Below, piece after piece: positions 52,343-61,396 of a stretch of DNA of 64,000 nucleotides. The stretch is from DAIUCA01 sp964613675 (GTDB taxonomy: Bacteria; Pseudomonadota; Gammaproteobacteria; Competibacterales; Competibacteraceae), in assembly GCA_964613675.1 (NCBI GenBank), contig CAZTIH010000001.1, forward strand, positions 1-64,000, in the 5' to 3' direction. The position numbers and the translations under genes are program-made. Numbering within the stretch: the stretch's first letter is position 1; each line of letters begins with the position of its first letter. The notes under the pieces are model-generated. The model had not been told where the DNA came from and ran no database searches. It worked only from the letters and a program-made list of their open reading frames with translations.

Positions 52343-53322
52343 CGCGTGCCAGCGAGTTTGGGGACGGTAAGTTCCACGAGCAGCTCGTCGGTCTTATCCA
52401 TTTTCCAGCAATTCAGAACACCTACAGTTTGCAACTCATCAAGTGCCCCTTTGAGCGTTCTGCGCCATTCTTTGGGCTGTGCCGATGAACCACAGAGTTG
52501 TTGTAGTGCGAGAACCGAAACGCAGTGAGTGCCATCGCTTTGGCTTGCAAAATAGCCATGTAACCAACGGGAAACATCTTTTTTAAGTTGTCGTCGTGTT
52601 TCCCAATCGATGGGGATACTTCCGTCTGCAAACAACTTTATTAACTTGGGATTTAATGTTAAGGCATAACGCTCTAGTGCGCGATCGCGGTAAAAATCCA
52701 GTAAATTTCCAATGTAATCAAAGCGATCTGTCGAAATGTGCAGGGCACAGGCGACCATTCGCGTTAGAGATTCGTTAAGTCGTTGATGATGATCTTTTCC
52801 CTTTGGACTTCGGCCTATCGCTTGCAAAAAACCGTAAGCACTGAACTCCGCTTTTACGCCCAATCCACCATTTTGTTTTGCAATATCAATGGCTTGTAGC
52901 CAAATATCGAGATCAAATTGATCAAGTTGTGTCCCTGTAAAAGTAAGCGTAAACCCCGGCAAAGCGGCAATCGGATGCTGTTGAAATTGGCGTCGTTGCC
53001 CACGGGGCATGATTCCAAACAGTGCTGAACGTAACAGACATGCAGGCGCTAATCGCTGTACACCTGGCGTCCAAAGTTGTGGAAAGGCCAATTCTGGAGA
53101 GGTGGGAGGGGGTTCTAAACCCGTTAATAAATCACCCCGCAGAGGCTCTGATGGGGGCCGCGATTTAGGGAGTTGAGGGGCGTCAAAAACAAGCGGTATC
53201 TGGGGCGGATGAGAAATCTGTTGACGACGCAGTTGGTCGCGCCGTCGCATCTGCTCCAAAAGTTCTGCTGGAGTCGTAATCGACCTTTTAGGGGGAGGTG
53301 GCATGAGAACGCTTGTGCTCAA
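52339..53322 (-). CDS. TrfA-family plasmid-type replication initiator protein
   Basis: 327 residues. After a proline-rich N-terminal part (1-90), the sequence follows the TrfA family: LLRSALFGIMPRGQRR (97-111), LTFTGTQLDQFDLDIWLQAI, YGFLQAIGRSPKGKDHHQRL (163-182), LNESLTRMVACALHI, YALTLNPKLIKLFADGSIPI (219-238), DWETRRQLKKDVSRWLHGYF and the LCGSS...EWRRTLKGALDEL end. TrfA binds iterons and opens broad-host-range plasmid origins. Here it lies on a chromosome 5 kb from oriC, last in an operon with an HSP70-like ATPase. Start uncertain (TTG 53322 or ATG 53304). No iteron array is visible beside it. Confidence 0.82.
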   Translation of the reverse strand: MSTSVLMPPPPKRSITTPAELLEQMRRRDQLRRQQISHPPQIPLVFDAPQLPKSRPPSEPLRGDLLTGLEPPPTSPELAFPQLWTPGVQRLAPACLLRSALFGIMPRGQRRQFQQHPIAALPGFTLTFTGTQLDQFDLDIWLQAIDIAKQNGGLGVKAEFSAYGFLQAIGRSPKGKDHHQRLNESLTRMVACALHISTDRFDYIGNLLDFYRDRALERYALTLNPKLIKLFADGSIPIDWETRRQLKKDVSRWLHGYFASQSDGTHCVSVLALQQLCGSSAQPKEWRRTLKGALDELQTVGVLNCWKMDKTDELLVELTVPKLAGTR

Positions 53323-53329
53323 AAGAGGT

Positions 53330-56068
53330 TTAACGATTCTGTAGATCGTGGCGTTGTAGAAAAGTCTGTTGACCTGGGATTTCGACGGTTCCGACCGTAG
53401 CGAGACAACTTTCGATCTCCGTGGGGCTCACTGCCCGCACAAAAACCCGTTTACCCTTAATAATACCCGTAAATTCAAGCTGGATAGCCGCTAATTCTCG
53501 ATCTCCTTGAGTGAGTTCACCCGTCAACGCTTGTGGAGAAGCTGTGTAGAAAAGATTAAAGATACCATCCCTTGGAACCCCTAACTCTTCCCATTTCCCA
53601 TATTCTCCCCCTTGCCGAATCATGGGTTCAAACTTTCGCAATTTCAGATATCCGACGAAGAATTGGAAAGGTGCTTCACATTCAGTCTTGGAATAATTGA
53701 CGATTTTAATCGGTTCGCCAGGGCAAAGTCGCAGTAACCCTAATGCAACTCCCGTTTTAGCAGTGGGTTTGTAGAAATTTTCTTTGTCAATCTGAAGCGG
53801 TAAATGCACCTCAAATCCCATAGGGAAATCATCTAAAAGCTGTTCTAGAAACGCGTTAATGCGTTCTTCTAAGGTTTCTCGTCGCAAATCTTCAGTGTTT
53901 TTAACCACGGGCTTGATGGGTGAGGATTTCTTGCCGAAAATTTCTGTAATGAAGGGGGAACGACTGCCGTTTCCTGCTAACAGAACATGAACTTTTCGCG
54001 GACGATAAGGGGTCGCTAAAAAAGCCGTCTTCAGGCTCGTGTAAAAATTTCGTACCCCCATCTCTAGTCGGGTTTCTAAGTAGTGACGGATTCGGGCGCG
54101 AGGGAGAATCAGTTCACAATTTTTCCGCAACCCCTCTCGACTTAAGAGTTCTATAGCGATCGGGCCTTCATCAGAGAGTTCTGCACCTTCCCAAAATTTT
54201 CTTAGCCGACTCACTAACATCACCATATTCGTGATCGCTGCTTGGGTTTTTTCTAGGAAAAGTTCACTCCCCGGAAAATCTTCGGCATCGATTGGCTTTT
54301 GAAAAGAAATCTGATGACGACGACAAATTTCGAGATTTCGAGGTTCCTTAAAAACCAGATAAGCCATGTTTTCCAAGATATTTTCGCCCCCTAAAAATTT
54401 ATCCCCTGAGGCTCCAAAATGTTCGATAACCGCTTCATAGCCTTCCTCTGCCTCTTCTTCGTCTGCTAAACGATAAATTCCAAAATCAAAATCTGTTGTC
54501 CCTCCCCCAAAATCAAAGACTCCATAGGCCTGCCCTTCTTCTGTAGGGGTGATTTTTAAAGTATCTAAAGCAGCGATAGCATAAGCAGCGGGTTCCGATG
54601 CGCGCTCTTCCACGGAGAATCGCTTGAGAACTTCGGTATTGGTTGTTATGGATTGGGGCAAGCTGCGTTGCAATCCGCGATGGAAAGAAGCCAAAATTTT
54701 TTCTTTCACGGTTTGCGGATAGGCAACGGGGAAAGTCATGTAATAACGGGTAAAAATCCCCCTTTGACGCCAATTGATCACCATTCCCAAGTAGTAAGCA
54801 TAGACTTCTACAGGATCGAATAGATCGTTCTGAGAGACGATTATTGGTGTACCTTTTGACGGTGGCCTCAAAGTTAAAGGGTCAATGCGATATTCGTAAC
54901 CTTTTGATTGATCTGTAAAACTTACCTGCAGATCTTGCTCGCTTCTCAGCGCCCATTGCTTTAACCGAAGCAGAACACTGCCAACAATACGAACATCTCC
55001 TTGATTATCCCGCAGATGATTTAACGCTTCGTGAGAGGCTTTGACATCTGTCCATTGCGTTAACGGACGATAGGCCATCGACTGCCAAGGGAGCAAAAAT
55101 CTTTGAAAATCAATAAATTCTAAAACCGTTGGATTTTCATAATGTTTTGCTTCTGCCGGCGCCCAATAATCGTGAACGCCGATACGTAGCAGTCGATCTT
55201 GGCCATTTTCCCGATAAGCAACCACGGTGCTACTGGTACCGAAGTCAATTGTGACAAACCCCTTTTGCACATCGAGATTCGGATCGCGGCCTCTTAACAA
55301 CTCATCTATTTCTAAAGAAATTCGCTCTTTTTCCGAAAATCCATCGCCATGAAGCTCCCATAAACCTTTTGCAGGATCAGTGATTTGCGAAGGTTCGAGC
55401 TCGGGTAACTTCACGCTTTGCGAATCAATTTTTTTAAACGCCTGCTTCAAAAACGAAGCGGTCAAGCACTTCTGATTGCCACTTAAGAAAGACTTAGCCC
55501 GTTGGTAATCACCCCGTAGCTGTTGCATCAGATCCGCTGTTAGATGCTTTCCAGTATGCGATCTCAATGACCATCCCCGTTGCAGACATTCGTCAATGAC
55601 GGCTTTCGCATTGTTTTGTGTTGGAAAAGGGCGGGTTACAAGCACACATCCTGGCCATTCTTTATGGCCTTTCAGATCGTCTAAGTTGAGTCCCCCCGCC
55701 GTAGTGAGAAAACATTCTTGTACATTTCTGATGCGGTAGTTAGGGCCTTCTCTTAGAGGAAATTGATTCTGAACGACATTTACTAAGTAGCTCGCTTCGG
55801 GAAGTTGCCAACTATCTAAGCCACTGATTTTTATCTGAGAAATCGGGGATTTACTTTGCTGAAGCGAACAGGCGGTATTGGCAAAGTCTTTCTGCCATAG
55901 CCAAAAGCAGTCCCGATCCAAAATCATTGATTCTTCCTTCCCGTCAAACACCCACCACCAGCGGTTGGGCGCATTATTAAAGGTTTCCAATACCATCCTT
56001 AGAATGTCATCAGCCCGATGTTTAACAATCCCCATCAGAAGTGATCGAGAGGAGGTGATTTTTGCCAT
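53330..56068 (-). CDS. Divergent HSP70-like ATPase with N-terminal extension
   Basis: 912 residues. An unrecognised 265-residue N-terminal region precedes an HSP70/actin-fold core: phosphate-1 loop VTIDFGTSSTVVAY (272-285), YYMTFPVAYPQTVKEKI (442-458), phosphate-2 loop YGVFDFGGGTTDFDFGIY (515-532), FGASGDKFLGGENILENMAY (551-570, like GDTHLGGEDFD of DnaK) and the adenosine motif VHVLLAGNGSRSPFI (693-707). No DnaK substrate-binding domain or EEVD-like tail is evident; the C-terminal 190 residues are unfamiliar. It follows the GrpE-like gene by 20 bp and precedes the TrfA-like gene by 7 bp. Probably an ATP-driven remodeller with a dedicated client. Confidence 0.8.
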   Translation of the reverse strand: MAKITSSRSLLMGIVKHRADDILRMVLETFNNAPNRWWWVFDGKEESMILDRDCFWLWQKDFANTACSLQQSKSPISQIKISGLDSWQLPEASYLVNVVQNQFPLREGPNYRIRNVQECFLTTAGGLNLDDLKGHKEWPGCVLVTRPFPTQNNAKAVIDECLQRGWSLRSHTGKHLTADLMQQLRGDYQRAKSFLSGNQKCLTASFLKQAFKKIDSQSVKLPELEPSQITDPAKGLWELHGDGFSEKERISLEIDELLRGRDPNLDVQKGFVTIDFGTSSTVVAYRENGQDRLLRIGVHDYWAPAEAKHYENPTVLEFIDFQRFLLPWQSMAYRPLTQWTDVKASHEALNHLRDNQGDVRIVGSVLLRLKQWALRSEQDLQVSFTDQSKGYEYRIDPLTLRPPSKGTPIIVSQNDLFDPVEVYAYYLGMVINWRQRGIFTRYYMTFPVAYPQTVKEKILASFHRGLQRSLPQSITTNTEVLKRFSVEERASEPAAYAIAALDTLKITPTEEGQAYGVFDFGGGTTDFDFGIYRLADEEEAEEGYEAVIEHFGASGDKFLGGENILENMAYLVFKEPRNLEICRRHQISFQKPIDAEDFPGSELFLEKTQAAITNMVMLVSRLRKFWEGAELSDEGPIAIELLSREGLRKNCELILPRARIRHYLETRLEMGVRNFYTSLKTAFLATPYRPRKVHVLLAGNGSRSPFITEIFGKKSSPIKPVVKNTEDLRRETLEERINAFLEQLLDDFPMGFEVHLPLQIDKENFYKPTAKTGVALGLLRLCPGEPIKIVNYSKTECEAPFQFFVGYLKLRKFEPMIRQGGEYGKWEELGVPRDGIFNLFYTASPQALTGELTQGDRELAAIQLEFTGIIKGKRVFVRAVSPTEIESCLATVGTVEIPGQQTFLQRHDLQNR

Positions 56069-56088
56069 CAGAATTTCTTAATCGTCGA

Positions 56089-56754
56089 TTAGCGGATTTT
56101 AACAAGCGGTTTCTGCACAACTTCTCCATTCGCATCTTTCAGACCAGATAGCAACATCATTTCAACAGTTTCGCCCGCATCCTCAGAATAACGACCTGTC
56201 TGGTGTATTTCGTGGTCGAAAGGAGTATTCGGAAAAACAATAATTTCTTCTGCTTGTAAGTCTTGCAGTGAATAATTATGAAGCTTAAGACAGCCCTTTA
56301 AGACCTGATTTTGTTCTACAGAAATGGGTTTTTCATGTTCTTTACAGTGATTTGCCATCTCGCGCCATAACATCGCAATAGACTTCCACTGGGTCGCACG
56401 CGATAGAAATCGTTGTAGTAACTCACCTTCGTCAGAGACTTCTGTATCGCCTAAGAGAATTCGTTTCAACAAATTATCTGTTCGCGTAGTCGCTAACCAT
56501 TGCAGCGGATTTCTGAGTTGTACTCTCAGGGGGTCTGTCAAGCTGCTTTTAGCCGCAATAGGGGGCACTTCTGTCGGTAGAATCTTTGATTTTGACTGAC
56601 TTTCAGAAATACTTGCCGCCCCCTCAAAATCCTGAGGATTCCGAACTGCATCGGCGATTAGTTTGGCAAATGCCGTGCGAAATTCCTTGTCTTCCTGAAT
56701 TAAATTAAGCAACTGTTGTTTGTCGATTTGTATGGGGAGTAGCATCTGAAACAT
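56089..56754 (-). CDS. Protein with GrpE-like C-terminal domain, partner of the HSP70-like ATPase
   Basis: 221 residues. No close family comes to mind for the whole. The N-terminal part is helical and charged (QQLLNLIQEDKEFRTAFAKLI), the centre has a Trp-rich helical stretch (SRATQWKSIAMLWREMANHC). Residues 179-220 (FDHEIHQTG, then GETVEMMLLSGLKDANGEVV and QKPLVKI) follow the pattern of the GrpE beta domain: FDP-x-x-H, then GTVVEVLQxGY-x-LxxRVLRPAxVKV. That makes it a plausible nucleotide-exchange factor for the adjacent ATPase. First gene of the three-gene operon; GGAAAT lies before the ATG. Confidence 0.6.
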   Translation of the reverse strand: MFQMLLPIQIDKQQLLNLIQEDKEFRTAFAKLIADAVRNPQDFEGAASISESQSKSKILPTEVPPIAAKSSLTDPLRVQLRNPLQWLATTRTDNLLKRILLGDTEVSDEGELLQRFLSRATQWKSIAMLWREMANHCKEHEKPISVEQNQVLKGCLKLHNYSLQDLQAEEIIVFPNTPFDHEIHQTGRYSEDAGETVEMMLLSGLKDANGEVVQKPLVKIR

Positions 56755-56843
56755 CGTATTGATTTCCTGGGATCGGGCTTAGAAAGCCTATTTGATTTGC
56801 CACAAAATTTCGCGACTGAACGAGGGGTAGAAAACCATAAAAT

Positions 56844-56877
56844 TTGCGGGAAAGTCGATCATTCTACTTTCCCGCAA
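56844..56877 (-). terminator. Terminator after the transglutaminase gene
   Basis: A perfect 12-bp inverted repeat (TTGCGGGAAAGT / ACTTTCCCGCAA) around a 10-base loop, running on the minus strand into ATTTTATGGTTTTC. It lies 38 bp past the transglutaminase stop and separates that operon from the GrpE-like gene. Confidence 0.7.
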
Positions 56878-56914
56878 GTCGTTCATCTGAGTTCAGAATC
56901 TCTTAGACAGTGTT

Positions 56915-59900
56915 TTATTCGCGCAATCGACGCAAATCGAGCGTACGGGGGTAATCAGCGTTACGCTCTTTTGGAGGAATGGGATACGGTCCATCGGGGA
57001 CTCCGTGGGGATAGAAAGAACGAAGCTTCAGATACTCAGGAGGGGGAGGAACCGTCCCAGGTGTATGATTCATAGGGAAAAAGCGCTCCCCTCGCCGCGA
57101 TTCTGCCGTATTCGCATTGACGGGAAATTGCTCATGGGCACGCCCCCCCGGATGCGCGACATGATAAGTGCATCCCGAAATCGCTCGACCTGTCCACTGA
57201 TCGACAATATCAAACACCAATGGCACATCGACGGGGATCGTTGGGTGTAATGCCGAGGGAGGTTGCCAGGCGCGAAAACGCACTCCCGCAACAAATTCCC
57301 CTTTAACCCCAGTGGAGTGGAGCGGAACACGTCGTCCATTACAGGCCAAAACATGGCGATTTTCCGTCATGTTGGTGATTTTTACTTCCAAACGCTCAAC
57401 CGAAGAATCGACATAACGTGCAGTACCCGTTCCCGTTGCTTCCTCGCCCAAGACATGCCACGGTTCAATCGCCAGTCGCAACGTCAGCTCGATTTCATCG
57501 ACTTGCAGACGTCCAGCTACGGGGAAGCGGAATTCAAAGAAAGGATCGAGCCATTCCATCAGAAAGGGATAGCCGGCATCTTTCAGATCATTCAGAACCG
57601 ATTGCATATCCCGACGAACAAAATGGGGCAACATGAATTGGTCGTGTAATGAAGTACCCCAGCGAACCAGTTTATGTCTGTAAGGTTTCTTCCAGAACAT
57701 CGCGACCAGTGAACGGATGAGTAATATTTGAACAAGGCTCATTTGTGGATGAGGGGGCATCTCAAAACCCCGCATTTCCAGGACGCCTAAACGACCCGCA
57801 GGGCCATCAGGGGAATAGAGCTTGTCTATACAGAACTCAGCACGGTGGGTATTCCCCGTTAAATCAACTAACAGATTTCTGAAAAGTCGGTCGACAATCC
57901 ACAAAGGGACATCGCCTTTGGGCAGTCTTTGCAACGCAATCTCGAGTTCGTAAAGCAATTCGTCCCGAGCTTCATCGACTCGTGGCGCTTGGCTGGTTGG
58001 CCCAAGAAAAAGTCCAGAAAATAAATAAGACAATGCGGGATGGTGCTGCCAATAGGTTAATAAACTCGCTAACAGATCGGGGCGTCGCAATAGCGGTGAA
58101 TCTGCTGGCGTTTTTCCCCCCAAGGTGACGTGATTCCCGCCTCCCGTACCCGTATGCCGCCCGTCTAGCATGAACTTTTCGGTTCCTAAACGGGATAATC
58201 GCGCCTGTTCGTACAAAACTGAAGTGTTCTGAACAAGCTCTGACCAGCTCTTCGCAGGGTGAATATTGACCTCGATGACGCCGGGGTCTGGCGTAATATG
58301 GATGCGTTCCAGACGTTCATCACGGGGCGGATCGTAGCCTTCCAGATAAATAGGCATCTGAAGCTCACTCGCGGTGAGTTCAATGGCTGCCACGAGTTCT
58401 GCATAATCATCGGCATTATTCAATGGCGGTAAGAAAATATGTAGATTCCCCTTCCGAATTTCAAAGCAGAGCGCGGTTTTAATGACATCCGACCATTGAG
58501 TTTTGCTTGAATCAGTCTCTTTAATGGGCTTCTGAAGCGTTCGCGTTTGTAGCTCGACAGATTCTGTAAAGCTGCTCAACCGCTGTCCCACCACCGCGTG
58601 AGCGTCTGCAAGGGCAGGTTTTTCGGCGAATGGATCGATCTCGGTTGCTGTTTCGTGTTGAACAGCTTCTTGAGTCATCCAGGGAAGGGCATTGAGGGGT
58701 AATCTGAAGCCCATCGGAGAATCGCCAGGAATCAGATACAAACGCTCTCTGCGCAACGGCCAAGAGCTTGTCTGCCATGTCGCACCCCAAGGATGGCGAC
58801 GCAGAGGTAATACAAAACCGACAGGGGTACTTACGCCTTGGCTTACAACGCGAATAAACCGTCTCCGTTCCTCATCATCATCCAAATTTAGGGTGGCAAA
58901 ATCGAGGTTGACGGGTAAGTCGGCCTCCGTTTTCAGAATTGCTAATGGATCTTCAAAAGCGCTGATAATGGCTTTGGCATCTAATCCCAGTGCAAGAGTT
59001 AATCGTTCTGCAAATCGTTGTGCATCCTGACGAGAAAATTTTTGAGGTTTTGTCGGTACTGCTAACCATTTTGGGTTATGCCACAATGGTTTACCATCAG
59101 TTCGCCAAAATAAACCGAACGCCCAACGCGGTAAAGGCTCGCCCGGATACCATTTTCCTTGTCCGTAATGAACAGTGCCTTGTTTACCAAAAATCTCGCG
59201 CAGACGGCCTAATAAGTCGCTTGCAAGCTGTAATTTGTGTTCGCCCAACGCTGCTGTATTCCATTGAGCACTGTCCATGTCATCTATTGAGACAAAAGTG
59301 GGTTCTCCGCCCATCGTAAGCCGAACATCCATCGCCTCTAAATCTTGATCGACCTTCTGGCCCAATGCGTTCGCCATCGACCACTGCAATTCCGTGTAGG
59401 GCTTGGTGACCCGAGGATCTTCGTGGATACGCATAACTCGGTTGTGGAAATAGAACTCGGTTTCGCACTCATCGACGGCACCCGTAATGGCAGCAGCACT
59501 GCTGGGATCAGGTGTGCAGGCCAGGGGAATATGTCCCTCTCCCGCAAACAAACCCGAGGTTGGATCAAGCCCCACCCAACCTGCCCCCGGCAAGTAAACT
59601 TCAGTCCAAGCATGGAGGTCGGTAAAATCGGCTTCTGGCCCTGAAGGACCATCAAGCGCCTTGACATCAGCAGTGAGTTGTACGAGATACCCCGACACAA
59701 AACGAGATGCAAAGCCAAGATGGCGAAGTATTTGCGCTAATAACCAAGCCGAGTCTCGACAAGACCCCGTGCCTTTTTTGAGCGTTTCCTCACTGCTCTG
59801 TACGCCAGGCTCCATGCGGATGGTGTAACCCACATCTTTCGCAATCTGTGCGTTCAGATCGACGAGAAAATCAATATTTGCACGCTTACGACGGTCAACT

Positions 59901-60298
59901 TTCTGCAACCACTTCATCAGAAGTGGCCCGCGCTCCTTCACGATTACATAGGGCGCGAGTTCTAGCTTGTTCTGATCATCGTACTCAAAGGGAAAATTGA
60001 AAGCTGAATCTTCTATAAAAAAATCAAAGGGGTTGATGGTCACCATATCGGCGACGAGATCGACACGCACGCTGAGTTCTGTTGCGCGTTCATTAAACAC
60101 TAAACGGGCTAAATAGTTACCAAAAGCATCCTGTTGCCAGTTAATAAAATGTTCTTTTGGCTCAACATTCAAAGAATAAGAGACAATCGGTGTTCGACAA
60201 TGTGGCGCGGGTCTCAGACGTACGATGTGAGGGGATAATGTGACTCTTCGGTCGTAGCGATAGATGGTGGTATGGTCAATGGCAATGCGAATGGTCAT
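56915..60298 (-). CDS. Transglutaminase-like protease fused to DUF2126
   Basis: 1127 residues. The first 290 residues are a bacterial transglutaminase: N-terminal beta domain IAIDHTTIYRYDRRVTLSPHIVRLRP, catalytic Cys in GTGSCRDSAWLLAQILRHLGF, His in DLHAWTEVYLPGAGWVGLDP and its Asp. The remaining 800 residues match DUF2126 (VRLTMGGEPTFVSIDDMDS, HTGTGGGNHVTLGGKTPADS, VLEMRGFEMPPHPQMSLVQ). The full-length fusion is known to pair with alpha-E and circularly permuted ATP-grasp genes, found here directly upstream. Thought to cut or make peptide-like tags; substrate unknown. Confidence 0.92.
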   Translation of the reverse strand: MTIRIAIDHTTIYRYDRRVTLSPHIVRLRPAPHCRTPIVSYSLNVEPKEHFINWQQDAFGNYLARLVFNERATELSVRVDLVADMVTINPFDFFIEDSAFNFPFEYDDQNKLELAPYVIVKERGPLLMKWLQKVDRRKRANIDFLVDLNAQIAKDVGYTIRMEPGVQSSEETLKKGTGSCRDSAWLLAQILRHLGFASRFVSGYLVQLTADVKALDGPSGPEADFTDLHAWTEVYLPGAGWVGLDPTSGLFAGEGHIPLACTPDPSSAAAITGAVDECETEFYFHNRVMRIHEDPRVTKPYTELQWSMANALGQKVDQDLEAMDVRLTMGGEPTFVSIDDMDSAQWNTAALGEHKLQLASDLLGRLREIFGKQGTVHYGQGKWYPGEPLPRWAFGLFWRTDGKPLWHNPKWLAVPTKPQKFSRQDAQRFAERLTLALGLDAKAIISAFEDPLAILKTEADLPVNLDFATLNLDDDEERRRFIRVVSQGVSTPVGFVLPLRRHPWGATWQTSSWPLRRERLYLIPGDSPMGFRLPLNALPWMTQEAVQHETATEIDPFAEKPALADAHAVVGQRLSSFTESVELQTRTLQKPIKETDSSKTQWSDVIKTALCFEIRKGNLHIFLPPLNNADDYAELVAAIELTASELQMPIYLEGYDPPRDERLERIHITPDPGVIEVNIHPAKSWSELVQNTSVLYEQARLSRLGTEKFMLDGRHTGTGGGNHVTLGGKTPADSPLLRRPDLLASLLTYWQHHPALSYLFSGLFLGPTSQAPRVDEARDELLYELEIALQRLPKGDVPLWIVDRLFRNLLVDLTGNTHRAEFCIDKLYSPDGPAGRLGVLEMRGFEMPPHPQMSLVQILLIRSLVAMFWKKPYRHKLVRWGTSLHDQFMLPHFVRRDMQSVLNDLKDAGYPFLMEWLDPFFEFRFPVAGRLQVDEIELTLRLAIEPWHVLGEEATGTGTARYVDSSVERLEVKITNMTENRHVLACNGRRVPLHSTGVKGEFVAGVRFRAWQPPSALHPTIPVDVPLVFDIVDQWTGRAISGCTYHVAHPGGRAHEQFPVNANTAESRRGERFFPMNHTPGTVPPPPEYLKLRSFYPHGVPDGPYPIPPKERNADYPRTLDLRRLRE

Positions 60299-60322
60299 GA
60301 AATAAGGTTCCTAATCAAGGGG

Positions 60323-61339
60323 TTAACTAAGTACAGTCGTATCTATACGGCTACTTAGATAGGCTTGGTCGATGGCGTTGTGAAGTTCACCTAATCCAAT
60401 CTGCAACTCATCGATAAACTCGTGTAAACCGCTATGTGCTAGGGCGCGGACATCGGCAGTTTGGATTTGGCGTTGCAATCGGGCCAGGCGACGAAGCGGG
60501 GTTTCGTTGTGCGGAAGCCGATTTAGACTATGGGCCAGCGCGTTGAGACAAAAACGATACCCTCTTGGGAAAGTCTCGTTCTGCAACAAAAAAACAAGCA
60601 CATCAGCGCCTTGTACGCGGACTTTTATCTGTCGTCGATACATCTGATAAGCAGATAAAGACTTCAGAACTCCCATCCAGAGAATATTCTCATAAGGGTT
60701 TAATTCTACTTGGTTTGCAGACGGGGGATTGCCACTGGTTTGGGTTTGGTGTTGTGAATCTTCTTTTGGCGGATTCACAGGCGCTAGTAAATTAGCGGCG
60801 CGGACATCAAGAGTGCGCGTGGTCATATCTGCACGTTCTAAATGACGCCCAAGTTCTAGAAAATCGTAAGCTAAATCACGGGTCATCGCCCCTAACAGAA
60901 AGCCGTTAAACCGTTCGATTCCTCCAATAATTTGGTTGAAGAATGCATGGCGAGTCCGTTTGGGCAATCCAGCACTGATGTAGTCCTGGGTCGCTATGTA
61001 CAGGTTATTGATGATTTCCCAGGCTGCTGAAGGCATCATGTCGCGTGTGGTACGCAAATTTTCCCGCACCATTTGCAGACTCGATAAAACACACCCCGGA
61101 TTACGTTCATCGGCAATCAAGAAATGAACCACAATGATTTCATTTGGTTCTTCGTTATGTTGGTAAAACACCTCGCCGCTCCCCGTAATCGCTAATAGGG
61201 GCGACCAACTCTGCTGGATCCCTTTTTGAGGTAAATCCATCAGCGTATTGCCATGTGTGCTGATGATCCGAAGCGTATTTTCTGTGCGCTCCAGATAACG
61301 CGCCAACCAGTAGATGTTGAGAGCTACTCTTGAAAGCAT
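60323..61339 (-). CDS. Alpha-E domain protein (DUF403)
   Basis: 338-residue all-helical protein opening MLSRVALNIYWLARYLERTENTLRII, the alpha-E family signature with ARYLERTEN. Two internal helical repeats, with RDLAYDFLELGRHLERADMTTRTLD as the second ERA/ERT motif. Function unknown; it always goes with circularly permuted ATP-grasp and transglutaminase proteins. A His/Gln/Pro-rich insertion lies near 195-215. It lies 24 bp before the transglutaminase gene. Confidence 0.92.
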   Translation of the reverse strand: MLSRVALNIYWLARYLERTENTLRIISTHGNTLMDLPQKGIQQSWSPLLAITGSGEVFYQHNEEPNEIIVVHFLIADERNPGCVLSSLQMVRENLRTTRDMMPSAAWEIINNLYIATQDYISAGLPKRTRHAFFNQIIGGIERFNGFLLGAMTRDLAYDFLELGRHLERADMTTRTLDVRAANLLAPVNPPKEDSQHQTQTSGNPPSANQVELNPYENILWMGVLKSLSAYQMYRRQIKVRVQGADVLVFLLQNETFPRGYRFCLNALAHSLNRLPHNETPLRRLARLQRQIQTADVRALAHSGLHEFIDELQIGLGELHNAIDQAYLSSRIDTTVLS

Positions 61340-61396
61340 TTTTTAAGTCTCACAGAAAGAATGATTTTTGCGAAAAAGCGTGAATGAGGAAGTCAT

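Noticed and set aside
52339..56754. Defence island or prophage
   Set aside because: No nuclease, toxin, integrase, phage structural gene or attachment repeat was seen; the neighbours are housekeeping genes.
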